A stretch of DNA of 64,000 nucleotides from Burkholderia sp. Ac-20365 (GTDB lineage Bacteria > Pseudomonadota > Gammaproteobacteria > Burkholderiales > Burkholderiaceae): the NCBI RefSeq assembly GCF_017104715.1, contig NZ_JAAGPI010000001.1:434001-498000 (forward strand), written 5' to 3'. The translations under genes and the position numbers were made by a program. Below are positions 45,551-54,583 of this stretch, piece after piece. The notes beneath the pieces are model-generated. The model made no database searches, was not told where the DNA came from, and saw nothing but the letters and a program-made list of their open reading frames with translations. Within the stretch, counting starts at the first letter, position 1; each line of letters starts with the position of its first letter.

Positions 45551-46503
45551 ACCGACCCGCCACATCTCATGCGACGACCGTGCTGTACGCAGCGCCCGAC
45601 GACGAAGCGCGGCCTTGTGCCGATGCCGCTCCAGAAGCGCCCGTCGAAGCGGCAATCGTCAGGCGCGGCGCGTTGCGCCGCCTCGTGAACCGCTTTTCGA
45701 CGCTCGGCCTGATCGGCCTCGTGATCGTCGTGTTCTGGCTCGGCGTCGCGTTCATCGGACCGCTCGTTGCGCCGTACAAGGGCGGCGCGGTGACGTCGAC
45801 GGAAATCTTCGGCCTGTATAGCGCCGCCCATCCGCTTGGCACCGATTACCTGGGCCGCGACATGCTGAGCCGCGTGCTGTACGGCACGCAATACACGGTC
45901 GGGCTGGCGCTTGCATCGACCTTGCTCGCCAGTTGCATCGGCACGTTCTTCGGGCTGCTTGCTGCCGTGTCCGGGCGTTGGGTCGACGAAACGCTGAGCC
46001 GCCTGTTCGATGCGCTGATCTCGATTCCGAGCAAGGTGCTGGCGCTCGTCGTGATCGCCGCGTTTGGCTCGTCGGTGCCGATGCTGATCATGGTCGCGGC
46101 GCTCGCCTACATTCCCGGCGCGTTTCGTATCTCGCGCTCGCTCGCCGTCAATCTGATGACGCTCGAATACGTGCAGGTCGCGAAAGCGCGCGGCGAAGGG
46201 CTGTTCTATATCGCGCGCGTCGAAGTGCTGCCGAACATGATTCATCCGATGCTCGCGGACTTCGGCTTGCGCTTCGTGTTCATCGTGTTGCTGTTGAGCG
46301 GTCTGAGCTTTCTCGGTCTCGGCGTGCAACCGCCGAATGCCGATTGGGGTTCGCTCGTGCGCGAGAACATCGGCGGTCTTGCGGAAGGTGCGCCCGCTGT
46401 GCTGATGCCCGCCGTCGCGATTGCGACGCTGACCATCGGCGTGAATCTGCTGATCGACAGTCTGCGTCGTCGTGGCGCACGCGCTCACGGAGGCGGCAAA
46501 TGA
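45547..46503 (+). CDS. ABC transporter permease, DppC/OppC type
   Basis: The 318-residue protein has a long N-terminal cytoplasmic extension (MNRPATSHATTVLYAAPDD), then membrane helices and AAHPLGTDYLGRDMLSRVLY, a DppC signature, plus YVQVAKARGEGLFYIARVEV (EAA loop). The ATG at 45547 overlaps the upstream stop, and its own stop overlaps the ATPase start. Together these show a tightly coupled operon. Confidence 0.93.
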   Translation: MNRPATSHATTVLYAAPDDEARPCADAAPEAPVEAAIVRRGALRRLVNRFSTLGLIGLVIVVFWLGVAFIGPLVAPYKGGAVTSTEIFGLYSAAHPLGTDYLGRDMLSRVLYGTQYTVGLALASTLLASCIGTFFGLLAAVSGRWVDETLSRLFDALISIPSKVLALVVIAAFGSSVPMLIMVAALAYIPGAFRISRSLAVNLMTLEYVQVAKARGEGLFYIARVEVLPNMIHPMLADFGLRFVFIVLLLSGLSFLGLGVQPPNADWGSLVRENIGGLAEGAPAVLMPAVAIATLTIGVNLLIDSLRRRGARAHGGGK

Positions 46504-48329
46504 ACATGATCGAAGTGAAAGGCTTGCGTGTGGTCGCGGGCGCGGCGCCCGATCCGGTTGTGCAGATCGTGAAGGGTGTCGATTTCTCGGTGAAGAAAGG
46601 CGAAGTGCTCGCGCTGATCGGCGAGTCGGGGTCGGGCAAGACGACGATCGCGTTGTCGCTGCTCGGCTATGCGCGCGGCGGATGTTCGATTGCGGGCGGC
46701 TCGGTGAAGATCGGCGGTGTGGATGTGCTCTCGCTCGACGACAACAGCCGGCGTGCATTGCGCGCGCGTACGGTTGCGTATGTCGCACAGAGCGCATCGG
46801 CGGGCTTCAATCCCGCGCGCACGATCATGGATCAGGTGACGGAACCGGCGCTGCTGCACAAGCTGATGACGCCCGCCGCTGCGCGTGCGAAAGCCGTCGA
46901 TCTGTTCCGCGCGCTCGCACTGCCCGCGCCGGAAACGATCGGCTCGCGGTATCCGCATCAGGTGTCGGGCGGGCAGTTGCAGCGGTTGATGGCGGCGATG
47001 GCGTTGATTACCGATCCCGCCGTCGTCGTGTTCGATGAGCCGACCACGGCGCTCGACGTCACCACGCAGATCGAAGTGCTCGCCGCCTTCAAGAAAGTGG
47101 TGCGCGAGCTTGGCACGACGGCCGTGTACGTGTCGCACGATCTGGCCGTGGTTGCGCAGATGGCGGATCGCATCGTCGTGCTCAACGGCGGCACAGTGCG
47201 CGAAAACGGGACGACGGCGCAAGTGCTCGACGCGCCCGCCGACGACTACACGCGCCAACTGCTCGCGGCGACGCGGCGCCCCGAACCCGAACTGGCGTCG
47301 AACAGCAGGAACGATCCACCGCCTTTGCTCGAAATCCGCAACCTGAGCGCAGGCTATGGACGCATCGACTCGAACGGCGTGCCCGCCGTGCGGGTGCTCG
47401 ACGACGTGAGTCTGAAGATCGCGCGCGGCAGCACGCTGGGTGTGATTGGCGAATCGGGTTCGGGCAAGACGACGCTTGCGCGCGTGGTCGCGGGTCTGGT
47501 GGACCGCGCGAGCGGCGACGTGCTGCTAGACGGCAAACCGTTGCCCGCGAAGCTGTCGCAACGCACGCTGGAACAATACCGGCGCGTGCAGATCGTGTTC
47601 CAGAACGCGGACACGGCGCTCAACCCGAGCCGCACGATTGCCGACATCCTCGCGCGTCCGATGAATTTCTATCACGGCTTGCGTGGCGCGGCGGCGAACA
47701 AGCGGATGCTCGAACTGCTCGATCTCGTGAAGCTGCCGGCTTCCATAGCGAAGCGTCAACCAGGCGGTCTGTCGGGCGGACAGAAACAGCGCGTGAATCT
47801 GGCGCGTGCATTGGCCGCGAATCCGGCGCTGATTCTGTGTGACGAAGTCACGTCGGCGCTCGACACGGTGGTCGGCGCGGCGATTCTCGACCTGCTCGGC
47901 GAATTGCGTCGTGAGCTGGGCGTGTCGTACATGTTCATCAGCCACGACATTTCGACGGTGCGCGCGATCTGCGACGAAGTGATCGTGCTGTATGCAGGGC
48001 AATGCGTCGAAGCGGGCCAGCGCGATGCGCTTGCCGCGCCGCCGTATCACCCTTACACGGGGCTGCTGGTCGATTCCGTGCCTGAGCTGCGTCCGGGCTG
48101 GCTCGATTCGCGGCGTGCGTTGACGTCGGGCGCATTGCCCATGATGGCTGCTTCTGCCGATTCTCACGATCTGTGCAGCTTCCGCTCGCGCTGTACGGCG
48201 CGTATCGATGGCAAGTGCAACGTCACGCCGCCGTCGATGAAGAAGCTGCCGTCGGGCGCGCAGATTCGCTGTCATCACTCGGCGGATGAACTGACGCGCA
48301 TGCAGACAGCGGAAACGGTGACGGCATGA
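46500..48329 (+). CDS. ABC transporter ATP-binding protein with two ATPase domains (DppD-DppF fusion)
   Basis: The 609-residue protein carries two complete ATPase modules: Walker A GESGSGKTT twice, ABC signatures VSGGQLQRL and LSGGQKQRVN, and Walker B VVFDEPTTALD and LILCDEVTSALD. The oligopeptide-transporter C-terminal Cys region (DLCSFRSRCTARIDGKC) follows. Many importers have these as two genes, and the fusion here is complete. GGAGGC precedes the ATG. Its stop overlaps the 2Fe-2S subunit start, so the transporter and the dehydrogenase are translationally coupled. Confidence 0.94.
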   Translation: MNMIEVKGLRVVAGAAPDPVVQIVKGVDFSVKKGEVLALIGESGSGKTTIALSLLGYARGGCSIAGGSVKIGGVDVLSLDDNSRRALRARTVAYVAQSASAGFNPARTIMDQVTEPALLHKLMTPAAARAKAVDLFRALALPAPETIGSRYPHQVSGGQLQRLMAAMALITDPAVVVFDEPTTALDVTTQIEVLAAFKKVVRELGTTAVYVSHDLAVVAQMADRIVVLNGGTVRENGTTAQVLDAPADDYTRQLLAATRRPEPELASNSRNDPPPLLEIRNLSAGYGRIDSNGVPAVRVLDDVSLKIARGSTLGVIGESGSGKTTLARVVAGLVDRASGDVLLDGKPLPAKLSQRTLEQYRRVQIVFQNADTALNPSRTIADILARPMNFYHGLRGAAANKRMLELLDLVKLPASIAKRQPGGLSGGQKQRVNLARALAANPALILCDEVTSALDTVVGAAILDLLGELRRELGVSYMFISHDISTVRAICDEVIVLYAGQCVEAGQRDALAAPPYHPYTGLLVDSVPELRPGWLDSRRALTSGALPMMAASADSHDLCSFRSRCTARIDGKCNVTPPSMKKLPSGAQIRCHHSADELTRMQTAETVTA

Positions 48330-48646
48330 AAGCGCGCTTCGTGAGAGTGGCGGAGACGGGGCGCAAGACGTTCGACATCACGATCGATGGGATCGTCGCG
48401 CAGGCAGCCGAAGGCGACACGTTGATGGTCGCGTTACTGACGGCGCAAGACACGTTGCGCGATTCCGAATTCGGCGACGGCCGCCGCGCGGGCTTTTGCG
48501 TGATGGGCGCGTGCCAGGACTGCTGGGTCTGGACGGCCGATGGCGAGCGCGTGCGTGCCTGCACGACGCCCGCTGTGCCGGGCATGTCGATCGTCACGCG
48601 TGTTGCGCTTGCCACGGAGGGCGTATGGCCGCGCATCGGGACGTGA
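48326..48646 (+). CDS. 2Fe-2S subunit of a heterotrimeric amine/opine dehydrogenase (HcnA/OoxA-like)
   Basis: The 106-residue protein has a plant-type ferredoxin cluster with Cys58, Cys63, Cys66 (GFCVMGACQDCWVW) and Cys79 (RACT). Small Fe-S proteins of this kind pair with two flavin subunits in HcnABC, OoxAB/NoxAB and hydroxyproline dehydrogenases. It overlaps the ATPase stop by 4 bp and the next subunit by 22 bp. Confidence 0.85.
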   Translation: MKARFVRVAETGRKTFDITIDGIVAQAAEGDTLMVALLTAQDTLRDSEFGDGRRAGFCVMGACQDCWVWTADGERVRACTTPAVPGMSIVTRVALATEGVWPRIGT

Positions 48647-50064
48647 CGCAGTTGAAGGTGATCGTGATCGGCGCGGGACCGGCGGGCGTGCGCGCTGCGC
48701 AGGCGCTGGCCGAAGCGGGGTTGCGTCCGGTGGTGATCGATGAAGGGCGGCGCGACGGCGGCCAGATTTATCGACGGCAGCCAGAAGGCTTTTCGCGGTC
48801 GTATGAAACGCTGTATGGCACGGAGGCGGAGCGTGCCGCGTCGCTGCATCGCGACTTCGACGCATTGCGGGCGCGTATCGACTATCGGCCCGACACGCTG
48901 GTGTGGAATATCGGCACGAAGGCGGTACATGTGGTGACGGGTACGCGCTACGACGAACTTCCGTTCGATGCGCTCATCGTATGCAGCGGCGCGACGGACC
49001 GGTTGATGCCCGTGCCCGGCTGGCATCACGCGGGTGCATACAGTCTTGGCGGCGCGCAGGTCGCGTTGAAATCGCAAGGCTGTGCGGTGGGCGCGCGGGT
49101 CGTGATGATGGGAACCGGGCCGTTGTTGTATCTGGTGGCTGCGCAATATGTGAAGGCGGGTGCGACGGTGAGCGCCGTGCTCGATACATCGACGTTTGCG
49201 CAGCGCGTGCGTGCGTTACCGCAATTGCTCGCCATTCCGTCGACGCTGCGCAAGGGCATTGCGTTGATGAGCGTGTTGCGGCGCGCGGGCGTGCCGGTTC
49301 ATCGGGGCGTGACGCCGATTGCGATCGACGGTTCAGCGGAACATGGCGTGACAGGCGTGCGGGTGAAACTCGCCAACGGCGCTCTGCTCGACGTGGCATG
49401 CGATGCCGTCGCGCTCGGCTATCACCTGCGCTCCGAAACACAGCTTGCGGATCTCGCGGGCTGCGAATTCCGTTTCGACGATGCGACGCAAACGTGGCTG
49501 CCGCATGTCGATGCCGATGGCCGTAGCAGTGTCGCGGGCGTCTATCTGGCGGGCGATGGCGCACGCGTGCGCGGCGCGGATGCAGCGGAACGCGCGGGAA
49601 GGCTCGCTGCGTTGGCGGCGTTGCGCGATGCGGGCATCGAACGTGGCGACGTTGTGACGTTGCGTGCCGAACTCGCTCGCTATACGCGCTTTGCAGCGGG
49701 CTTGCGCGCGGCGTTTCCGTGGCCTGCGCGTTTTGCCGCCGCGCTGCCCGACGAGACCATTGTGTGTCGATGTGAAGCGATCACAGCAGGCGAATTGCGG
49801 CGCGTGGTGCGCGAGATGGGCGCACAGGAAGCGAATCGCGCGAAGGCATTTTCACGCGTCGGGATGGGCCGCTGCCAGGGACGTTTCTGCGCGCATGCGG
49901 GCGCCGAAGTGATCGCGGCCGAAGCACGCGTGCCGCTCGAAGCCGTCGGCCGGCTGCGCGGCCAGGCGCCCGTCAAGCCGCTGCCGATGGCGATTTGTTC
50001 CACACGCGCAACAACTTGCAGTTCAGAAGAAATGGAAGGCCGCGCACAGGAGTTCAGCGAATGA
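48625..50064 (+). CDS. FAD/NAD-binding subunit of a heterotrimeric dehydrogenase (HcnB/OoxA-like)
   Basis: The 479-residue protein has an N-terminal FAD motif (VIVIGAGPAGVRAAQAL), a second dinucleotide motif (VVMMGTGPLLYLVAAQ), and a C-terminal BFD-like 2Fe-2S region (IVCRCEAITAGELRRVV and GRCQGRFCAHAG with four Cys). This is the alpha subunit seen in hydrogen cyanide synthase, octopine oxidase and D-hydroxyproline dehydrogenase complexes. It starts within the end of the 2Fe-2S gene, and its stop overlaps the next start. Confidence 0.87.
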   Translation: MAAHRDVTQLKVIVIGAGPAGVRAAQALAEAGLRPVVIDEGRRDGGQIYRRQPEGFSRSYETLYGTEAERAASLHRDFDALRARIDYRPDTLVWNIGTKAVHVVTGTRYDELPFDALIVCSGATDRLMPVPGWHHAGAYSLGGAQVALKSQGCAVGARVVMMGTGPLLYLVAAQYVKAGATVSAVLDTSTFAQRVRALPQLLAIPSTLRKGIALMSVLRRAGVPVHRGVTPIAIDGSAEHGVTGVRVKLANGALLDVACDAVALGYHLRSETQLADLAGCEFRFDDATQTWLPHVDADGRSSVAGVYLAGDGARVRGADAAERAGRLAALAALRDAGIERGDVVTLRAELARYTRFAAGLRAAFPWPARFAAALPDETIVCRCEAITAGELRRVVREMGAQEANRAKAFSRVGMGRCQGRFCAHAGAEVIAAEARVPLEAVGRLRGQAPVKPLPMAICSTRATTCSSEEMEGRAQEFSE

Positions 50065-51251
50065 GTGATCGTGCCGATGTGATCGTGATCGGTGGCGGTA
50101 TCGTCGGGACATCGACGGCGTTTTTTCTGCGGCGCAGACAGCGCTCGGTGATTCTGCTCGAGCGCGGCTTGACGGGGCAACAGGCGAGCGGCGTGAATTT
50201 TGGCGGTGTGCGACGACAAGGCCGCGCGTTGACGCAACTCGCGATGGCCAATCGCGCGCTGGATACGTGGCGTCGGTCGAAGGAACTGCTTGGCGAGGAT
50301 GTCGAGTTTCTTGGCTCCGGTCATACGCGCGTCTGTTATTACGCGCACGACGCCGAATATTTCCATCGTTATGCCGCGGAGGCGCGTACTTACGGCCTCG
50401 ATCTCGAAGTGCTGGATGGCGCGGCGATGTTCAGGCGTTTTCCGTTTCTGGGCCGCGAAGTGCTGGCTGCATCGATTTCGCCGTTGGACGGGCATGCGAA
50501 CCCGCGTCTTGCGTCACCTGCGTTTGGGCGTGCGGCAGCGCGGCTTGGCGCGCGTGTCGTCGAGAACACGGAGGTCGTGCGCGTCGAGAAGGAGGCGGGT
50601 GGCTTTCGGGTCGAGAGTGCGGCGGGCGATGTGTATCGTGCGGAGCAGGTGTTGATTTGTGCGGGTGCGTGGGCGAACGCGCTGTCGACGCAATTTGGCG
50701 AGCCGGTTCCGCTCATCGCACGCGGGCCGCAGATGGCGGTCACCGAGCCGGTGCCGTATGTGTTCGGATCGTCGATGGGTGTGTACACGTCGATCAAGGA
50801 AGAGAGCGTGTATTTCCGGCAGATTCCGCGCGGCAACATCGTGCTGGGCGGCGGACCTTCTGGTCCCGCCGATGCGGGGACGCGGCGTGCGTCGGTGTTG
50901 CCGGAGAACACGGTGCAGCAGATGGCGCAGTTTCGTCGGCTGGTGCCTGCGCTTCGCGCGCTGCATGTGATTCGAGTGTGGAGTGGCGTCGAAAGTTATT
51001 TGCCGGATTCCGAGCCGGTGATCGGGCCGAGTTCGAAGGTACCGGGTTTGTTCTATGCGTTTGGTTTTAGCGGATCGGGGTTTCAGATCGGTCCGGGTGT
51101 TGGCGAGACGCTGGCTGAACTGATCGATGCTGGCAGCACGGCGATTGCGCTGGATATGTTTTCTATCGGGCGATTTCAGGGTGATGTGTCTTTGCAGGAT
51201 GCGCCTGCTGCTTCTGCTTCTGCTTCTGCTTCCGTCGAGGTTTCTTCATGA
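50061..51251 (+). CDS. FAD-dependent substrate-oxidising subunit (HcnC/OoxB-like, DAO family)
   Basis: The 396-residue protein starts MSDRADVIVIGGGIVGTSTA and has FGGVRRQGRALTQLAMANRA, LGGGPSGPADAG and FYAFGFSGSGFQIGPGVGE, typical of DadA/OoxB-type oxidases. It should carry the amine-oxidising active site of the trimer. The ATG overlaps the previous stop (ATGA). The C-terminus is an unusual Ala/Ser tail (APAASASASAS) encoded by repeated GCTTCT hexamers. It is followed by an overlapping AraC gene. Confidence 0.87.
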   Translation: MSDRADVIVIGGGIVGTSTAFFLRRRQRSVILLERGLTGQQASGVNFGGVRRQGRALTQLAMANRALDTWRRSKELLGEDVEFLGSGHTRVCYYAHDAEYFHRYAAEARTYGLDLEVLDGAAMFRRFPFLGREVLAASISPLDGHANPRLASPAFGRAAARLGARVVENTEVVRVEKEAGGFRVESAAGDVYRAEQVLICAGAWANALSTQFGEPVPLIARGPQMAVTEPVPYVFGSSMGVYTSIKEESVYFRQIPRGNIVLGGGPSGPADAGTRRASVLPENTVQQMAQFRRLVPALRALHVIRVWSGVESYLPDSEPVIGPSSKVPGLFYAFGFSGSGFQIGPGVGETLAELIDAGSTAIALDMFSIGRFQGDVSLQDAPAASASASASVEVSS

Positions 51252-51592
51252 GTGGCGTTCAGTCGTCTTCTTTTATGTTGCGCGATGCGCTGGCTTATAT
51301 CGAATCGAATTTCGATAAGGCTGTGAGTCTGGCTCAATTGGCCGAACTCTCGGCGCTCAGCGTTTCGCGGTTTGCTACCGTTTTTCGACAGCAGGTTGGG
51401 CTTTCGCCTTATAAGTATCTATGCGGAGTGCGGGTGCGGCGCGCACAGACGTTGCTGTTGGCTGGGGTGCCAGGGGCTGTTGTCGCTACCGAAGTTGGGT
51501 TTTTTGATCAGAGTCATTTGGCTCGGCATTTCAAGCGGTTTTGTGGGGTTACGCCGAGTCGGTTTTTGGAGGATGCCAAGGGTATGAGGTGA
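51248..51592 (+). CDS. Stand-alone AraC-type DNA-binding domain protein
   Basis: The 114-residue product is just the two helix-turn-helix AraC C-terminal domain: VSLAQLAELSALSVSRFATV, then VATEVGFFDQSHLARHFKRF and GVTPSRF. No ligand domain is present. The ATG overlaps the previous stop, so it is made with the dehydrogenase. Such short AraC proteins occur as regulators responding to abundance or DNA architecture. It probably regulates module A (inference). Confidence 0.85.
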   Translation: MSGVQSSSFMLRDALAYIESNFDKAVSLAQLAELSALSVSRFATVFRQQVGLSPYKYLCGVRVRRAQTLLLAGVPGAVVATEVGFFDQSHLARHFKRFCGVTPSRFLEDAKGMR

Positions 51593-51599
51593 GCTGGTT

Positions 51600-52345
51600 T
51601 GTCTTGTTTTGTCTTGCGACGCAGGTGTGGTTTGCTTGTGTTTTCGCTGGCATCCGCGTTATGCCTTCGTGCTTCAAGCGTTGCCCCTGTGCGGGGCGGC
51701 ACTTACTTTCTTTGCCGCCGCAAAGAAAGTAAGCAAAGAAAGCGGGCTAACACCGCCCGCTCTTGACCACCGCCTGAGGGTCCCCAACGGGTCCTCCGCT
51801 TCAAACGGCAACTTCTCAGTCACTGCCCGTTGCCAGCGCGCCGAATATTCGCCTCACCCGCTTCAATCACCCGTAGCACAGCCAGCGGTTGCGAATGGTT
51901 GATGCCGCCCAGGTGGCAAACTATGTGTAGGTCGTAGTGCTTCACGCCTCGGCGCTCTTACGACACCGCTCGTGGTTTTCAGTCCGGAGTGAAGCGCACA
52001 CCGCGCGAAAGCCTACACACAGTTTGTCGCTATAGAACGTGGGAAATGCCGTCGCGCGTGTGGCGACGCGGGAGCATGAAGCGGGTGAGGCGCTCAATAA
52101 GAGCGCTTGCAACGGGCAATGAATGGCAGAACGCCGTGTGAAGCGGAGGAACTGTTGGGGGCCCTCAGGCGGAGGTCAAGAACGGGCGGTGTTAGCCCGC
52201 TTTCTTTGCTTACTTTCTTTGCGGCGGCAAAGAAAGTAAGTGCCGCCCCGCACAGGGGCAACGCCTGAAGCAGGCAAAACATCACGCGGATGCCGGCGAC
52301 AACACAAGCAAACCACACCTGCGTCGCAAGACAAGACAACAAAAA
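51600..52345. repeat. ~750-bp imperfect palindromic element (long inverted repeat)
   Basis: Bases from about 51600 are matched in reverse complement by bases down to about 52345, with the symmetry centre near 51971. The outer ~250 bp per side are nearly identical (for example GCGACGCAGGTGTGG and its complement, and CTTACTTTCTTTGCCGCCG on both arms). Pairing continues more loosely to the centre (GTGTAGG/CCTACAC; GTGCTTCAC/GTGAAGCGCAC). Short frames inside are not protein-like. I recognise this kind of sequence as dispersed in Burkholderia-group genomes, but know no name for it. Confidence 0.8.
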
Positions 52346-52348
52346 CCC

Positions 52349-53320
52349 TCACCCCACCTTCAACCCACTCTGCCGCATAGCATCCTGCAACCCAAGCCTC
52401 GGATACTTCTTCTCAATAATCCGCATATCATTCCGGGTCTCTTCAATAAGCCAATCCCGAACATCATCAACGATAGGTCGAAGAGGCTTATTAGCAGGTC
52501 TCACCAGACAGCACCGCCGGTTAGTGACAATAACCTCTTGCTCAGCGGGTAAAAGCGCCCCTTGCGCGAGCCAGTGAGAAACAACATTGAGCCACCCCAG
52601 GGCAATCCCTTGCCCGAGCAATGCTGCCTGTACAACAATCGCGTAATCCCCAAAGCTCAGCATGCCGGCAACATGCCGCCCATGCCCGGCGAACGCGCCA
52701 AATCTCTCATGCCATCCGCGCTCTTCGTCATCCATGACGATCACAGTATCGCCATGCAACCGCCCGGCATCCGTCCGCGCACTCTCCAGATAACGCTCAT
52801 TACAAACCGGCAACAGCGTTTCAGGCATAACAAGCACCGCGTGCTCATCAATCTCGCCATCGTGCAGAAACCGCATCCCGAGATCGACGTCGGTGAGCGG
52901 CCCGCCAATGCGCCCCGATATCAGCTGAAACCGCAAATCGATATTAGGGAATGCCTGATTCAGCCGGCTCATGCGCGGCATCAGCCAATGCGTCGTGAAT
53001 CCGGTCGAAACCGATAACGTCACCGACTCCACGCCCGTCGCGCGGGCCTCGATTTCCCTGATTGCATTTTCAATGCCGTTAAATCCTTCGGAAATCGCGC
53101 GGTACAGAATCTTCCCGCTTTCCGTCAGTTCAATGCCGCCGCGCACCCGCTCGAACAGGCGCACGCCAATGTGATCCTCCATGCGCGCAAGCATGCGGCT
53201 CACGGCTGGCTGGCTCACATAAAGCTCCTGCGCGGCGCGCGTGAAGTTGCCGCAGCGGGCGGCCGCTTCGAACACGAACAGCGCATTCGCACTCGGCAGT
53301 TTCTTGCGAAGGTTTGGCAT
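52349..53320 (-). CDS. LysR-family regulator of module B
   Basis: The 323-residue protein has a LysR winged helix (FTRAAQELYVSQPAVSRMLA, about 26-45) and a GcvA-like effector domain (VTLSVSTGFTTHWLMPRMSR). It is divergent from the polyamine-type ABC operon, with 111 bp between the starts. A CAATT/AATTG inverted repeat in that gap is shared with the potD-like promoter region. Its 3' end abuts the large palindromic element. Confidence 0.9.
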   Translation of the reverse strand: MPNLRKKLPSANALFVFEAAARCGNFTRAAQELYVSQPAVSRMLARMEDHIGVRLFERVRGGIELTESGKILYRAISEGFNGIENAIREIEARATGVESVTLSVSTGFTTHWLMPRMSRLNQAFPNIDLRFQLISGRIGGPLTDVDLGMRFLHDGEIDEHAVLVMPETLLPVCNERYLESARTDAGRLHGDTVIVMDDEERGWHERFGAFAGHGRHVAGMLSFGDYAIVVQAALLGQGIALGWLNVVSHWLAQGALLPAEQEVIVTNRRCCLVRPANKPLRPIVDDVRDWLIEETRNDMRIIEKKYPRLGLQDAMRQSGLKVG

Positions 53321-53339
53321 GACCTGATGTTATGCCTGA

Positions 53340-53358
53340 TCCAACAATTTGGGAATTG
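53340..53358. promoter_or_regulatory. Inverted repeat in the module B LysR/ABC promoter
   Basis: CAATT-TGGG-AATTG (53345-53358) overlaps TCCAACAATT (53340-53349). The same decamer recurs, inverted, at 63618-63627 upstream of the binding-protein gene, together with another CAATT/AATTG pair. This suggests a common regulator site. Confidence 0.45.
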
Positions 53359-53431
53359 CCGTCAAAAAGAACGGGACTTATATTTTTCTCAACGTAGCCC
53401 CTTATCCAGATTTTCCAGCGAGAGACACGCC

Positions 53432-54514
53432 ATGGACGCACGAGCGAAAACGGGAGTATCGATCAGGTCGGCAACGAAGCGCTATGGTCCGGTCGTCGCG
53501 CTGGACGACGTATCGCTCGATATCGCGCCGGGTGAGTTCGTGTCGCTGCTCGGACCGTCCGGCTCGGGCAAGACGACGCTGCTCGGCATTCTCGGCGGCT
53601 TCGTGCAGCCGACCACGGGCGCAGTCTGGGTCGGCGATCGCGACATTACATTTGCGCCGCCGCACAAGCGCAACATCGGCATCGTGTTCCAGAACTATGC
53701 GCTGTTCCCACACATGACCGTGGGCGAGAACGTGGCCTTCCCGCTGCGCGCTCGTCGCGAGCCGAAAGCAGGCTGGGCAAAGAAAGTTTCCGACGCGCTC
53801 GCGATGGTCGAACTGAGCGGCTACGAGTCGCGCAACATCAGCCAGTTGTCGGGCGGCCAGCGTCAACGCGTGGCGCTGGCACGCGCGATGGTGTTCGAGC
53901 CGCAACTGATCCTGATGGATGAACCGCTCTCCGCGCTCGATAAACAACTGCGCGAAACCATGCAGATCGAATTGCGCCGTCTGCATCGCAAGCTTGGCGC
54001 GACCATCGTCAACGTCACGCACGATCAGCGCGAAGCCTTGACGATGAGCGACCGCGTCGCCGTGCTGAAAGACGGCAAGCTCGTGCAGATCGATACACCC
54101 GAGCGTCTCTATGACCGTCCGTGCGATGCGTTCGTTGCGAGCTTCATCGGCGAAGCGACGCTGCTCAACGTGAGCCGCGCCGGCGACGATGCCGTGCGTC
54201 TGGGCGATGCCGTACTGCGCACCGCGCATCCGTTGCCGCGTGGCGAGAATCTGCTGCTCGCCGTGCAGACAGAAAAACTCGTGATCGATGGCACCGAAGC
54301 GCAGAACGGCGCGCAGACCAACCGTCTGTCGTGCCGCGTCACCGAAGTGCTGTATCAGGGTGAGAGCCTGCGTGTGTTTGCCGCGCTCGCCGACGGCACG
54401 GCCATCAGTCTCAGACAGCCTGGCAGCCATGAAGCGCGCCGGCGCATTCCATCGCCGGGCGCGCACATGACGGTCGCGCTCGACCCTCAGGACACGATCG
54501 TCGTGCCCGCCTGA
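53432..54514 (+). CDS. ABC transporter ATP-binding protein, PotA-like
   Basis: The 360-residue protein has Walker A GPSGSGKTT, Q-loop FQNYALFPHMTV, signature LSGGQRQRVALARA, Walker B LILMDEPLSALD and a C-terminal TOBE-like region, typical of spermidine/putrescine and Fe(III)-type importers. The ATG at 53432 is chosen because similarity starts there. It is the first gene of the module B operon. Confidence 0.92.
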   Translation: MDARAKTGVSIRSATKRYGPVVALDDVSLDIAPGEFVSLLGPSGSGKTTLLGILGGFVQPTTGAVWVGDRDITFAPPHKRNIGIVFQNYALFPHMTVGENVAFPLRARREPKAGWAKKVSDALAMVELSGYESRNISQLSGGQRQRVALARAMVFEPQLILMDEPLSALDKQLRETMQIELRRLHRKLGATIVNVTHDQREALTMSDRVAVLKDGKLVQIDTPERLYDRPCDAFVASFIGEATLLNVSRAGDDAVRLGDAVLRTAHPLPRGENLLLAVQTEKLVIDGTEAQNGAQTNRLSCRVTEVLYQGESLRVFAALADGTAISLRQPGSHEARRRIPSPGAHMTVALDPQDTIVVPA

Positions 54515-54583
54515 TTTCACTCACCGCCTGTGCACGGGCATGCCTTCTTACGCGATTCACGCAAACTGCAAAGGGATGATGCA

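Noticed and set aside
51609..52342. Small frames within the palindromic element (for example 51609-51902 and its mirror 52094-52342)
   Set aside because: Both are repeats of the same sequence read on opposite strands. Such frames are known spurious predictions in Burkholderia repeats.
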